DNA of 64,000 nt from Cherax quadricarinatus (taxonomy: Eukaryota; Arthropoda; Malacostraca; Decapoda; Parastacidae), in contig NC_091357.1 in assembly GCF_038502225.1 (NCBI RefSeq), forward strand, positions 2,893,913-2,957,912, in the 5' to 3' direction. The notes under the pieces are model-generated. The model did not search any database. It was given only the letters and a program-made list of their open reading frames with translations, and had not been told where the DNA came from. The first letter of the stretch is position 1. Each line of letters begins with the position of its first letter. Made by a program: the position numbers and the translations under genes. Positions 53,936-64,000 of the stretch are shown here, one piece after another.

Positions 53936-54086
53936 ATAGCGGTCTCCAAAATTGACAGTATCACCCAAGTATCAATTTAAAAAATCGTATTCTCTTCTAC
54001 TAAGCAATCCAACGTGTTGAAATTCGTAATATAAACAGATGATCATATTTCCTCTAGATATCCAGAGATCATTTGAACGAGATGAG

Positions 54087-54210
54087 TTGTCAGCAAACAT
54101 CGGTGTCAGCAAACATCGGTGTCAGCAAACATCGGTGCCAGCAAACATCGGTGTCGGCAAACACTGGTGTCGGCAAACACTGGTGTCGGCAAACACTGGT
54201 GTCGGCGACA
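54087..54210. repeat. 16-bp minisatellite
   Basis: About eight copies of CAGCAAACATCGGTGT, the later ones changed to CGGCAAACACTGGTGT. 54211-54689 is AT-rich with nothing recognised. Confidence 0.9.
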
Positions 54211-54686
54211 GTACACAACACACGTCATGTCCAGGGAACTGTGGGTCAAAAGTTTCGAATATCTTATCTAATTTCCACTTATTAACTTCAGCATCTATTC
54301 ATCATTTAATAATCCTACGTTAATTTACTTTGGATTTACGTATACCAATCATTGAAATAATTACTGCATTATTCATTTCGTTATATTAATGGAACACAGC
54401 ACAGCTCGTCTTTCTTTTGATTGACTTGATATCATTTAAGCCACATTTTCCACCTCGCTAATTGGTGAAAAGCTTTCCCAATGGTGATTCAGTTTCAATA
54501 ACCACGATTAATTGCTGGAATTTTTTTTGACGCTTAATTTTTATTTTAATTGATTAAAACTAATTAACTTGTCCATAACTCAGATATCTGATACATTATA
54601 GAAGGCTCATTAACAATTCTGTATGTATAACTAGCTCATGTATATTTTACATATGGGCTATTACTACTTCGACTACGACCATTGGC

Positions 54687-54689
<3 letters not shown>

Positions 54690-54767
<78 letters not shown>

Positions 54768-54768
54768 T
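54690..54768. repeat. (AT)n microsatellite
   Basis: AT run ending in ACACACACA, directly before a Penelope-like fragment. Confidence 0.9.
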
Positions 54769-54899
54769 ACACAGGACAAGCCACGAGGAGGGGGAAATCT
54801 TTAGCTCAAGTACTTTCACACTTCTCAGTGCGTCATCAGGAGCTGTGCAATGTTGCAAGGGAGCAACCAAAGCAGGGAGGGAGGTCTCAGAGTAGCGTA

Positions 54900-55264
54900 G
54901 GAGCTTTCAAACACACGGGGACAGTGAAACAAAGGCTGATTAAAAACACACCCTCCAACAAAGTTGGTGGGGTTTACAAGGTTCCATGTACTCAGTGTCC
55001 TCTCTCATATATTGGTCAAACAGGTAAATTTCTGGAAACCAGAATTGCCCAGCATAAATACTCAGTCCGGACAGGACAGGAGTCGAACGCTATCTATAAC
55101 CACGTTAGTGCATGTAATCAGCCACCGGGGTGGGAGGCTGCCCACATTGTAGTACCTAACAGTTCTGTCATGGAAAGAAACATAATTGAATCTTCCCTCT
55201 TGAAACATGAAAGGAATACAGTATACAACTCAAATTATAGGTTATACAAGCTCGATAATTATTA
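54900..55264 (+). pseudogene. Penelope-like GIY-YIG endonuclease domain (C-terminal fragment)
   Basis: An open frame reads GAFKHTGTVKQRLIKNTPSN, KVGGVYKVPCTQCPLSYIGQ (GVY...YIG), TGKFLETRIAQHKYSVRTGQ, then SVMERNIIESSLLKHERNTV and a stop at about 55264. The catalytic Arg (TRI) and Glu (IESS) positions are present. No RT domain precedes it. It differs from the intact Penelope element at 18910, so it is a separate lineage. Confidence 0.85.
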
Positions 55265-55969
55265 AGTCGAGTCCATTGTACACAATCTTAAACAACAATG
55301 CTATACAAAATCACAGGATTGTTCATTATGCCAGGTGGGTTGATGGATTGGTGACGCCCGTCCAGTGTCTTCATACCAAAACTTCACACCACGTCAGTTT
55401 TGATGGTTATATAACACACATAGCTCTTAGTGTACCATACAGTGGCAAGCAGACAAGATAACGAGATAAAGTAAGGAGAGGTTAAAGGGTATTAGTAGAA
55501 TTTAGATCATAGCAATATTATCGGATAGGCTTAGAAGATCCCCATGTATAGCACATTAACCGACACTGAGAAAATAGTAGACAATATGTAGGAAGAGATA
55601 CTTCTGAGTACATGGGTAGAACATTCGAGTACCTCAGAGGACATTTAAACAGACAAAGAGCACATTGTATTCCTTTCTTTCATTATTTGCAAAGGTCACA
55701 CAGAATAACAGCAACTCATGTCTACAGTATCTAACGAGAAATTTTATTTTCTCAAACCATATGACCTGTTATAAACGATTAGAAAAAAGCTTAGGGCTGG
55801 ATTTTTATATTGTATATTTTCAGACTTGACATCTCCGAAACCCTCCTACCCCATATAGGTAATAGGGGGGATGATGGTAGGGTGGATGTGGCACCCACCA
55901 CTAACCCAGTCTAAGGGTAACCGTGGACGGTGACACCTACGCTACTCTGAGACTTCTCTCCCTGCTTTG
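55265..55969 (+). other. Probable 3' region of the second Penelope-like element
   Basis: No coding potential seen. It contains TATAGGTAATAGGGGGGATG and CCACCACTAACCCAGTC, and leads into the terminal segment at 55970. Confidence 0.4.
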
Positions 55970-56106
55970 GTTGTTCCCTTGCAACATTGCACAGCTCCCG
56001 ATGACGCACTGAGCACTGAGAAATGTGAAAGTATTTGAGCTAAAGATTTCCACGCCCCTTCGTGGCTTGTCCTGCATAGTTAAGATCGCCTGTCTGCGAT
56101 TGTTTG

Positions 56107-56226
<120 letters not shown>

Positions 56227-56492
56227 TTGTGAGGTGGTGTGTTTGGTGTTATTCGTTGTTGTCGGTGGCTGTGATGAATGTTGTTGTTGATGGGTAGTGA
56301 TTAAGAAATGACCATTTTGTCTCTGAATGTGCTGTAATAGCTCATGATATTATCAACCATTTGGGAAATCTGGCCAGTTTTATTACCGAAGTAATTAATG
56401 TGGGTCACCTTTGTCTCGCTCCTCGGAGAGTGGTGGGGCAAGTGATAATGGTGATGGAAAGTGGTAGTGATGGTGACAACAGTGGTGGTTGT

Positions 56493-56692
56493 GCAAGACA
56501 GGTATACAATACCGACAAGATGAAAGTTAAGACACTCGTGAAACATCTGGTTATCTTTATTGTAGACGTTTCGCCATCTATTTTCTAATTATGTCCAAGA
56601 ATTTGTATTGATATAGCCAATGGATGGCGAAACGTTTACAATAAAGATAACCAGATGTCGCACAAGTGTCTTAACCGACAACAGTGGTGTTG
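56493..56692. mobile_element. Palindromic PLE-like element, family D
   Basis: Left arm reversed: CGACAAGATGAAAGTTAAGA, CATCTGGTTATCTTTATTGT, AGACGTTTCGCCATC. Right arm: TTGATATAGCCAATGGATGG, CGAAACGTTTACAATAAAGA, TAACCAGATGTCGCACAAGT, GTCTTAACCGACAAC. GACAACAGTGGTG occurs on both sides, a probable target-site duplication. Confidence 0.85.
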
Positions 56693-57004
56693 GTTGCGAG
56701 TGGTGGTGGTGATTTGTGTAGTAACGATTGCATTAGTTTTTGGTGATGGTGATGCGATGTGATGGTGATGTTGGCAAGAGGCAGTCTCAGTAGCCGGGTA
56801 AGTGAACTTGAACCTTGGAAAAAAAATCCTTGAAGATTTGACATGCTGTTTAGCAAACATGACTCCATCTCAGAATATTGCTGTTCCTCATATTCTGATG
56901 CCAAGTGAAAAATTCGAGTTACGCAAACAGGGAAACAGTCTTCAGACCCTTGTCAAAGAGGCTGTCTAGATAGACTAGATTATAAACTCGTCTATCAAGT
57001 GTAG

Positions 57005-57190
57005 TTGGTAAGAGACATAGGCATCATTTAGGCATCTTTATTCCGTAACGTTTCGCCTACACAGTAGGCTTCTTCAGTCGAGTACGGAAAGTACGCAGGA
57101 GCAGTAAAGATGTGAAGACGATGTAATCAGTCCATCACCCTTGAATATGTAGATTTGAGGTTGTCAGTCCCTCAGCCTGAAGAAGAATTC
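57005..57190 (-). mobile_element. PLE-like repeat, family B
   Basis: Reversed it reads CTGAAGAAGCCTACTGTGTA, GGCGAAACGTTACGGAATAA, AGATGCC. Outer sequences GACGATGTAATCAGTCCATC and GTCAGTCCCTCAGCC match 63165-63410. 56700-57004 holds nothing recognised. Confidence 0.85.
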
Positions 57191-57349
57191 TATTTCATAG
57201 TCAGAAACAATGTGTAGTGTACTATTTGACAGCTTCAAGTGTTTTAACCAATTCCAAACTAACTCTGATATTTGAAAGAATTCAAACGCCAGATTACTGC
57301 TCACGAATAACCAAAGGATCAAATCAGAGCTCCATGGTACTAGTGCACC

Positions 57350-57632
57350 AGAAATTTGACAGAACTGTTAGAATTGCAAAAAGATGAAGTGAGGATCTTG
57401 ACAAACTGGGTTGAAGTCATAGAGAAAGTTGCTGCATTAGTGCACTTCCTTGCTAAGAGAGGACTTACGTCTCACGGTGATACTGAGAAACATAATTGCT
57501 CAGTGGGAACTATCTGGGATGTACAGACATCTTGGCGCAATTCGACCCATTTCTTGCAGATCACATTCAGATAATGATAATCCAGAAAATGAAAGTGTAC
57601 CTTACCTTCTGCGAAGCATTTTTGATGAATTT
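57350..57632 (+). pseudogene. hAT-like (ZMYM1-related) transposase relic
   Basis: Plus-strand frames give VAALVHFLAKRGLTSHGD, then in another frame GNYLGCTDILAQFDPFLADH and IQ. These match the A-L-x-F-L-A-K-Q-G-L and L-x-x-F-D-P-x-L-A-x-H-I pattern of hAT-type proteins with TTF/ZMYM1-like zinc fingers. It has frameshifts and is short. A family A element interrupts it at 57645. Confidence 0.55.
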
Positions 57633-57644
57633 AACGTTCTATTT

Positions 57645-58141
57645 GATAAATTAGACATGTGCAACTCTTGGGTATCTTTATTAAGGAAACTTTTCGCCAC
57701 ACAGTGGCTTCATCAGTCCATACACAGGAGAAGCATGAAGAATAGGAGGAGAATGAGGTAATTCATCTACAATCCTGTCAGACACTGCAACTTCTTGGGA
57801 TCTTAATACTTGGGAATTCTTCGCTTGCCTAACCCTTGGGCACGACCTACTTCCACATTGGGCAAATGTGACACCACCTATGACTGCTGCACCTCTCCTA
57901 CCTACGGTTTATAAGCTCCTTCTCCGCTCATATGCCGTATTCTACTCAAGATTGATGGACTGACCACATCGACTCAAAGTTGAGGGACTGATTACCTCAT
58001 TCTCCTCCTTTTCTTCATGCTTCTCCTGTGTATGGACTGATGAAGCCACTGTGTGGCGAAACGTTTCCTTAATAAAGATACCCAAGAGTTGCACATGTGT
58101 CTAATTTATCAACGTGTCGGTTCTGTGAACCATTCATCTAC
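57645..58141. mobile_element. Palindromic PLE-like element, family A, full unit, with 12-bp TSD
   Basis: Flanked by AACGTTCTATTT (57633-57644 and 58142-58153). The right unit (57768-58141) begins ATTCATCTACAATCCTGTCA and GACACTGCAACTTCTTGG. It contains GGACTGATGAAGCCACTGTG and TGGCGAAACGTTTCCTTAAT and ends GTGTCGGTTCTGTGAACC, ATTCATCTAC. A shorter inverted copy of the core region is fused on its left. Confidence 0.93.
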
Positions 58142-58153
58142 AACGTTCTATTT

Positions 58154-59084
58154 ACACCTGTCCTTACAAAAACCATAGTATCTAAAATAAGGACAGGTAA
58201 TCAATAATAAATCAGCAATGATTTTGATCCTGATTTCAGTTGAATTAATCCTCTGGTACTAATATTCCACTATCTTACCAGTGATGAATACAAGGACGGC
58301 CCCAGGAGATGGCTTTGGGGATTTCTGCTTTCCCTTGATCTACTCTATGACGACAGACAACAGCATCTGTATCCCTCAAAAGAGACTACTTTAATGATCT
58401 CGTATTTTTAACGGAAAGGTCGTCTCCCACCGAGGCAGGGTGACCCGTTAAAGAAGAAACAGTGTTACTAACCCCTTGCTCCCGACATTTTAATCGCCTC
58501 GTACGACATGCATGGCTTACGGAGGAAGGATTCTTCTCCACTTCCCACATGGAGATCTCGCAATGTGATTAAAAATTTACCCTGTTAATCCCCGGAAATC
58601 CCTGGACAAGAATAAGCTTACCGCAGCAACACCCGAGGCTTATGGATTACTTGAAATTGTTGCAATTAACTCAGGAACACACCGGCAAGAGAACACGGGA
58701 ACACAAGGGCACGCAAACTCATGCATATACGAACATGGACAAACTGAATATGACCACACAAACACAAACAATTACCAGGACACTCGGGAAGAGGAACACT
58801 CAGACAGTAGCATAAACCAGAAGTGGAACAATGCTCGCCAGACCTTGAACTACTGGTAATGGAAGCTTAACAGCTAAGTCTACGGCTGTTGTATTAAGCT
58901 GAGCGTTGCATATTTTGACCTCGATAGCGATGCTTCCTTCACCACCACATTTAGGTCCCGTTCTGAACCGAAATGGTGTTACAACTTGATTGTGGTCCAG
59001 GACTAACCCATAACTTTTTTAAAGCCGTCTTTTCATTTAAAAAAATAATCTTATTGTGAGCACCATACCTGAGGCGCACAACAC
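58154..59084. other. Mostly unannotated; dispersed repeat copy at 58405-58560
   Basis: CTCCCACCGAGGCAGGGTGA, CTTGCTCCCGACATTTTAAT, CGCCTCGTACGACATGCATG and GCTTACGGAGGAAGGATTCT match 28740-28925. Nothing else recognised. Confidence 0.55.
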
Positions 59085-59720
59085 ATCAACCAAATAACTG
59101 CAGCATTTGCGCGCCTGGTAAATCTAGGAATATTACAATTTCTAAGTAAAGAGTCAGTCACTACACTATACACTGTGTACGTCAGACCCTTATTGAAATA
59201 TGCAGCACCAGTATGGAACGCACACCTGGCCAAACACGTCACGAAAATGGAGAAAGTGAAAGAGTTTGCAACAAAATTAGTCCCGAAGCTAAGGGATATG
59301 TTTTATGAGGAGAGGTTAGGACAATTCAGCATGATGACACTGGAGAACAGGAGGGATAGGGGGGATATATAACATACAAAATACCGAGAGGAACTAACAA
59401 GGTGGACAGGACCAGAATTTCCAGAGATGGGACACAGTAACAAAGGGACACCTGGAAGTTAAAAACTCAGGTGAGTCATTGGGAAGTTAGGAAGTATTTC
59501 TTCAGCCTTAGAATTTTTAGAAAGTGAAACAATCTGGTGAGTGAAGTGGTGGAGGCAGGATCCATACATAGCGTTAAAAAGAGGTATCATAAGGCTGTTG
59601 GAGCAGTGTGTGTGTGTGTGTGTGTGTGTTTAGACCTAGTAGCGACTAGCGAAGAGGCGGGGTCAGGAGCTGTAAATCGACCCCTGGAGCTCTAAATTGG
59701 TGACTACAAATAGGCGAGTA

Positions 59721-59790
<70 letters not shown>
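59085..59790 (+). pseudogene. CR1/L2-like LINE (family C2), 5'-truncated, with CA tail
   Basis: Frames include YTVYVRPLLKYAAPVWNAHL, AKHVTKMEKVKEFATKLVPK and MTLENRRDRGDI, matching the C-terminal RT region at 40752-41429. After the coding part come a (GT)n tract, the tail GAGGCGGGGTCAGGAGCTGT and then (CA)n at 59723-59790. Confidence 0.85.
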
Positions 59791-59794
<4 letters not shown>

Positions 59795-60490
59795 ATACAT
59801 ATCTTTAAGAGGCAACATAAGGTTCTCGAAGCCGGAAGTGAACCCAGTTGCAGCCAGTGATGAGACGGGACCAGGAGCTGAGACTCAACCTCTGCAACCA
59901 TGTATTTGTACTAAATGCAGGAGCAGAACTAATGTGTGAGCCAACAGCGAAAATCTTCAACTAGTCGTTAGAGACGGGACAAGTTCCGGATAGCTGAATG
60001 CTGGCTAATGTAATCCCAATATTTAAGAATATGGACTGATATAAGGTACTGACGTCCACTCTAGAAAATGGATTTTGTTCGTTATCAGGTTTCTTCCACC
60101 GCTGAATTATTGAATAGTTTGTCTTTCATAAACTTTCACGAACATTCGTTTTCCACTGAGAAATGTTATGGCGGTACCGACAAGATGTGGACAAAGACAC
60201 ACGAGTGACTTCTTCACGACTGAAAAAGCGGCTAAACGTTTTCCGCTACAAAATGTTTATATTTCGCTTTGTTTTTCCAGTTACATTATTATTAAAATCA
60301 GGACTAAGCACTAAACCCAGAAGGGTCATAATGGATAAAGGAAGAACGGGTACAGTGTTCCACATTTATGTGATTGAAACTGACTTACCTCACATATGGA
60401 GTGTGTGTGTGTGTCTGTCTTCGGTCTTTCTGACTGTCCCTCGTGATATTTCAGCCTTCCAGCTGGAGTCTGGGACCAAACCTATGTGCG
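59791..60490. other. Mostly unannotated; LINE C2 tail-like block and SINE I remnant
   Basis: GACGGGACCAGGAGCTGAGA, CTCAACCTCTGCAACC at 59867 is another copy of the C2 tail. ATTATTATTAAAATCAGGAC, TAAGCACTAAACCCAGAAGG at 60286 is a degenerate family I SINE end. Confidence 0.5.
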
Positions 60491-60499
60491 GCCGCTTAC

Positions 60500-60600
60500 G
60501 CCTTTGCCTGGAGTTTTACGACTTGCTCGCCACGAGTTCAATCCCCGTCCGTGGTATGGTTTACCTGCAAATAACGATAATCTGAAAAAAATTCTGTATG
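60500..60600 (+). mobile_element. tRNA-derived SINE (family S1, degenerate)
   Basis: GGAGTTTTACGACTTGCTCG, GAGTTCAATCCCCGTCC and GTGGTATGGTTTACCTGCAA match the S1 copy at 940-1075. 60600-60900 holds nothing recognised. Confidence 0.55.
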
Positions 60601-60915
60601 GGCCAGATTTATTATAAATTCCTAATCTACCTCAGGCTAAAAGCAGCAATATGACCACTAAGGCGTGTAAATGACGACTAAATTCCTCTCTATTTGGGGT
60701 TTTCACTCAACCTATGAATGTCCTGTGAAATATCTTGACTGAAGATAAGACCAGAGCAACGGAGTCAAAATCACGGGGTCCTGTATATAATATACAGTAT
60801 AGTATCTTCTTTATATTATGTTTCAACTTTTGGAAAAGTTGGGGGTGTGTGTTGCCTAGAATTTTATTAGCTCTCGTGCAGTGTTTCTCTGGTCTGTTGA
60901 TCTTAAAGACTAACT

Positions 60916-61054
60916 CACAAATAACCCGCACATAGGAGGGAGAAAAGCTTGGACCATTTACACAGTCATAATGACTTTGTAAATGGTCCAAGTCGGACCG
61001 AAACGTCGTCTTAAGCTTCTCTCTCCTATGTGCGGGTTATTTTTGTTCTGGTCT
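60916..61054. mobile_element. Palindromic PLE-like element, family E, with 13-bp TSD
   Basis: Flanked by TTAAAGACTAACT (60903-60915 and 61055-61067). The left arm starts CACAAATAACCCGCACATAG. The right arm has ACTTTGTAAATGGTCCAAGT, CGGACCGAAACGTCGTCTTA and ATGTGCGGGTTATTT. Confidence 0.93.
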
Positions 61055-61084
61055 TTAAAGACTAACTACCTGGGGATGCTCAGG

Positions 61085-61440
61085 CGTATCATCATGCCTC
61101 TGGTTATGTAGACAGTGTTCAAAGACTGCCTTTGTGGGGATTCTGGAAGACCAGGCATCCAGTGTCCTCTGGTTATGTAGGTAGGATTCCAAGACTGCCT
61201 TTGTGTGGATTCTGGAAGACCAGGCATCCAGTGTCCTCTGGTTATGTAGGTAGGATTCCAAGACTGCCTTTGTGTGGATTCTGGAAGGCCAGGCATCCAG
61301 TGTCCTCTGGTTATGTAGACAGGGTTCCAAGACTGCCTTTGTGTGTATTCTGGAAGACCAGGCATCCAGTGCCCTCTGGTTATGAAGACAGGGTTCCAAG
61401 ACTTGCCATTGTGTGGATTCTGGAAAACCAGGCATCCAGC
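61085..61440. repeat. 69-bp minisatellite (about 5 copies)
   Basis: Units contain GACTGCCTTTGTGTGGATTC, TGGAAGACCAGGCATCCAGT and GTCCTCTGGTTATGTAGG, spaced 69 bp (61124, 61193, 61262...). A multiple of three keeps frames open on both strands (WMPGLPESTQRQSWNP-type); these are unlikely to be genes. Confidence 0.9.
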
Positions 61441-61606
61441 GTTTTGATATCCGGCCAACAGAGCCTCCAGGTGTCGAGATACATTAGTCAGATATGCAAA
61501 ATTATGTATGAGAGCCTCTAATACGCTGTCCATTTGAAAATTAAAATTGCCTCAAGATCACCTTTCTCCCGGCCCAAAGAAATCATACTACTATTAGTTT
61601 CGCTTC

Positions 61607-61860
<254 letters not shown>

Positions 61861-62148
61861 TTGTTCTTCATGATCTGATGTTTGCTTTCAGTTATACTGC
61901 TATAATTTTTATTTCATTTAAGACCTAACTTCCTGAATTAATCTAGTTTATAAACCATACTAAATGTTAAATGTTTTCAGATACTAAATTGACGATATTC
62001 GAATTTATTGGCTAAATACGCTATATTAGCTTCGGCGTGAGATTTGAGCTTAGACAGGAACACAGGTATACAGTATACAGTAGAATTCTACTCAAATTCC
62101 TAGAAAGGAGGATCATTATCAGTGAAAATCAACATGGATTCATAGATG

Positions 62149-62418
62149 AAGATTGAGACACTTATGCAGCATATGGGAATCTTTATTCAGGAAACGTTTC
62201 GCCACACAGTGGCTTCATCAGTCCAATACAAAGAGGAAGGCGTAAGGAGAGGAGGAGTATGAGGTAATGATTACCTCATACTCCTCCTCTCCTTACGCCT
62301 TCCTCTTTGTATTGGACTGATGAAGCCACTGTGTGGCGAAACGTTTCCTGAATAAAGATTCCCATATGCTGCATAAGTGTCTCAATCTTCAACTTGTAGG
62401 TTTTTCAAACCATTCATC
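62149..62418. mobile_element. Near-perfect palindromic PLE-like element, family A, with 17-bp TSD
   Basis: Flanked by ACATGGATTCATAGATG (62132-62148 and 62419-62435). The arms are near-perfect inverted repeats about 124 bp long meeting at about 62272 (GAGGTAATGATTACCTC). The right arm carries CTGATGA, GCCAC/GTGGC, GAAACGTTTCCTGAATAAAG and ends GTAGGTTTTTCAAACC, ATTCATC (GTC changed to GTA). Confidence 0.95.
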
Positions 62419-62534
62419 ACATGGATTCATAGATGGAAGATCTTGTCTGACCAATCTGGAGTTTTATGACAGTTTCTGATATAAAGGAAGAAGGAAAAGA
62501 ATATGTATATTGCATCATCCTGGACTACAAGAAA

Positions 62535-62630
62535 GGAAAGTAGATAACTGGTTCAGAGAACCTTCACATGTGCAACACTTGGGTATCTTTATTGATACCC
62601 AAGTGTTGCACATGTGGTTAGTTCATCAAG
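62535..62630. mobile_element. Minimal palindrome of family A
   Basis: CACATGTGCAACACTTGGGT, ATCTTTATTGATACCC and AAGTGTTGCACATGTG form a tight inverted repeat; GGTTCAGAGAACC lies on its left. Imperfect direct repeats containing GCATCATCCTGGACTACAAG flank it. Confidence 0.8.
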
Positions 62631-62934
62631 AGAGAAAAGGCTGGGTATTCTGCATCATCCTGGACTACAAGAGAAAAGATTGAACAAAGTCCGACAAGAA
62701 GTCATACTATATAAAAGTACGTGATAAACAGAAAACGACAATACAAAAGAAAGTGTCAAACTTAATTAACATAAAAAGTTCTGATCTCCCCAACGATCAA
62801 GATCATTACTTATTAATATATATAAATGGCCTGCTAAATAGGATCGAATCTTATATTTGTTTGAAGATGAGAGTAAACCTACTGAGAAGAATACGAAGAG
62901 AAGAGAGCAGTTAGGTCCTCCAGTGATACTTTAG

Positions 62935-63130
62935 ATATGAGAACATAAGAAAGGTGGAACACTGCAGCAGGCCTGTTGGCCCATACTAGGCAGGTCCTTC
63001 ACAATCCATCCCACTAACAGAATATTTGCCCAACCAAATTTTCAATGCTACCCAAGCAATAAGTTTTGAGAGGGACCTGACCTTCCAACGACAACATTCT
63101 TACCTCTACTAGTGGCCTACATCTCACCTC
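62935..63130 (-). mobile_element. LINE C3-type 3' tail
   Basis: GAACATAAGAAAGGTGGAAC, ACTGCAGCAGGCCTGTTGGC, CCATACTAGGCAGGTCCTTC is the reverse of the tail at 27700-27765. AATGCTACCCAAGCAATAAG matches 33385-33410. Confidence 0.65.
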
Positions 63131-63164
63131 CTGGCGTTATATAAGGCTTCATCCTGTCACTTCA

Positions 63165-63410
63165 ACTCCATATTGTTTCAGACTATGGAACAATACTCTT
63201 CTCCAGACTGAGGGACTGACCACCTCAAAACTTCAAGGATGATGGACTGATTACATCGTCTTCAAGTATTTTCTGCTTCTATCAACTTTTCTGTACTCGA
63301 CTAAGGAAGCCTACTGTGTAGGCGAAACGTTTCGAAATAAAGATACATAACTGTTGCATATGTGTCTTACCTAACAACCTGTCGGTATTTTACACCATTT
63401 TAATGTTTTG
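63165..63410 (+). mobile_element. PLE-like element, family B
   Basis: GTTTCAGACTATGGAACAAT, GAGGGACTGACCACCTCAAA, GACTAAGGAAGCCTACTGTG, TAGGCGAAACGTTTCGAAAT, TGTTGCATATGTGTCTTACC and CTGTCGGTATTTTACACC. The CTGAAGA core is changed to CTAAGGA. Confidence 0.88.
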
Positions 63411-63524
63411 ATAAATCTATTTACTTATGTGCAAGTCCCACTCAAATCCAACCCCTGGATGTAGGCAAGAACCGAGTCATACATGAACGATATACAGCAC
63501 CGACAACATGAACAATTTCATACA

Positions 63525-63880
63525 TTGAACATTAAAATGGTATAAAATACCGACAGGTTGTTAGGTAAGACACATATGCAACAGTTAGGTATCTTTATTA
63601 TGAAACGTTTCGCCTACACAGTAGGCGAAAATTGTTTCATACTATTGTTTCATACTATGGAACAATGCTCTTCTCCAGACTGAGGGACTGACCACCTCAA
63701 AATTTTGAGGGTGATGGACTGATTACATCGTCTTCAAGTATCTTCTGCTTCTATCAACTTTTCTGTACTCGACTGAAGAAGCCTACTGTGTAGGCGAAAC
63801 GTTTCATAATAAAGATACCTAACTGTTGCATATGTGTCTTACCTAACAACCTGTCGGTATTTTATACCATTTTAATGTTT
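63525..63880. mobile_element. Palindromic PLE-like element, family B
   Basis: The left arm (63525-63625) is the reverse complement of the right end, from GGTATAAAATACCGACAGGT to CGCCTACACAGTAGGC. The right unit repeats 63165-63410 with an intact CTGAAGA, GCCTAC/GTAGGC, GAAAC core and ends CTGTCGGTATTTTATACC. Confidence 0.92.
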
Positions 63881-64000
63881 AATCTGTCAGACACTGCAAC
63901 ACAAGGGTATCTTGGTACAGACCTGCAATCAACTTCGACAACTTCCACTAGTGAGAGCGGCTGGATTTGAGAGGGACCTGACTCTCAACATCTGAGTTCT
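63881..64000 (+). other. Family A/B-like element head at window edge
   Basis: CTGTCAGACACTGCAACACA, GGGTATCTTGGTACAG resembles the start of family A units (CTGTCAGACACTGCAAC). It runs off the window. Confidence 0.45.

Larger units (their letters stand above)
54770..56090 (+). mobile_element. Second Penelope-like element, 5'-truncated, with inverted terminal segments
   Basis: The 3' end (55970-56090) reads TTGCAACATTGCACAGCTCC, CGATGACGCACTGAGCACTG, GAGAAATGTGAAAGTATTTG and CCTTCGTGGCTTGTCC. The segment 54770-54865 carries the same motifs in mixed orientation: GGACAAGCCACGAGGAGGGG reversed, then GCGTCATCAGGAGCTGTGCA reversed. A GIY-YIG domain lies between. The two ends look like inverted copies of one pLTR. 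(AT)n tracts flank both sides. Confidence 0.75.
62080..62760 (+). pseudogene. LINE reverse-transcriptase relic interrupted by two palindromes
   Basis: Frames give ILLKFLERRIIISENQHGFI, then after the first insertion FIDGRSCLTNLEFYDSF, and after the second LNKVRQEVILYKST. These are the E-N-Q-x-G-F, R-S-C-x-T-N-L and F-D-K-V (here L-N-K-V) RT motifs of CR1/jockey-type LINEs. Confidence 0.65.

Noticed and set aside
61055..61533. 126-155 aa frames with WMPGLPESTQRQSWNP repeats
   Set aside because: The 69-bp tandem unit is a multiple of three; several frames are open and no domain is recognisable.

Overview
This window looks like intron-rich nuclear DNA from a large arthropod genome, most likely a decapod crustacean. 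The evidence is spliced exons with GT/AG boundaries, very long introns, many microsatellites, tRNA-derived SINEs, several LINE lineages, Penelope-like elements (PLEs) and satellite arrays. No bacterial operon, CRISPR array or viral genome is visible. The crustacean assignment is inference; no species marker was found.

One host gene can be pieced together on the + strand. Four exons (1141-1371, 16420-16659, 26314-26438, 33713-33803) join in frame across introns of about 15.0, 9.7 and 7.3 kb. Together they encode the C-terminal 228 residues of a glycosyltransferase-like protein with an RDTDS motif and end at a TAA stop. The 5' part of the gene lies outside the window. A second, decayed copy of the last exon follows about 310 bp downstream.

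The introns are filled with repeats. Intron 1 holds a 27-bp minisatellite (1890-3530), a 100-N assembly gap, a Tc1-like DNA transposon split by nested insertions (4420-7069) and an 8.2-kb array of 35-bp monomers with higher-order structure (8078-16290). Intron 2 holds an apparently intact PLE (RT plus GIY-YIG, 758 aa) between near-identical direct repeats, followed by an inverted RT fragment and a jockey/I-like LINE. Intron 3 holds LINE 3' ends and palindromic repeats.

Downstream of the gene (34-64 kb) the sequence is almost all mobile DNA. It includes a twin-primed (5'-inverted) jockey-like LINE, a degenerate CR1/L2-like LINE with a SINE inside it, further truncated LINEs, at least three PLE endonuclease relics, a hAT-like relic, minisatellites and long simple repeats.

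The most interesting pattern is a set of short dispersed elements (families A-F here), mostly arranged head to head as palindromes. Several are bounded by 12-17 bp target-site duplications. All share one design with the repeat of the intact PLE: a stem-loop followed by GAAAC, a spacer of about 55 nt, then GTC and a GGT...ACC hairpin. In families A and B, CTGATGA or CTGAAGA precedes the stem-loop, which matches the conserved core of a hammerhead ribozyme. They look like PLE-derived, non-autonomous, possibly ribozyme-bearing retroelements.
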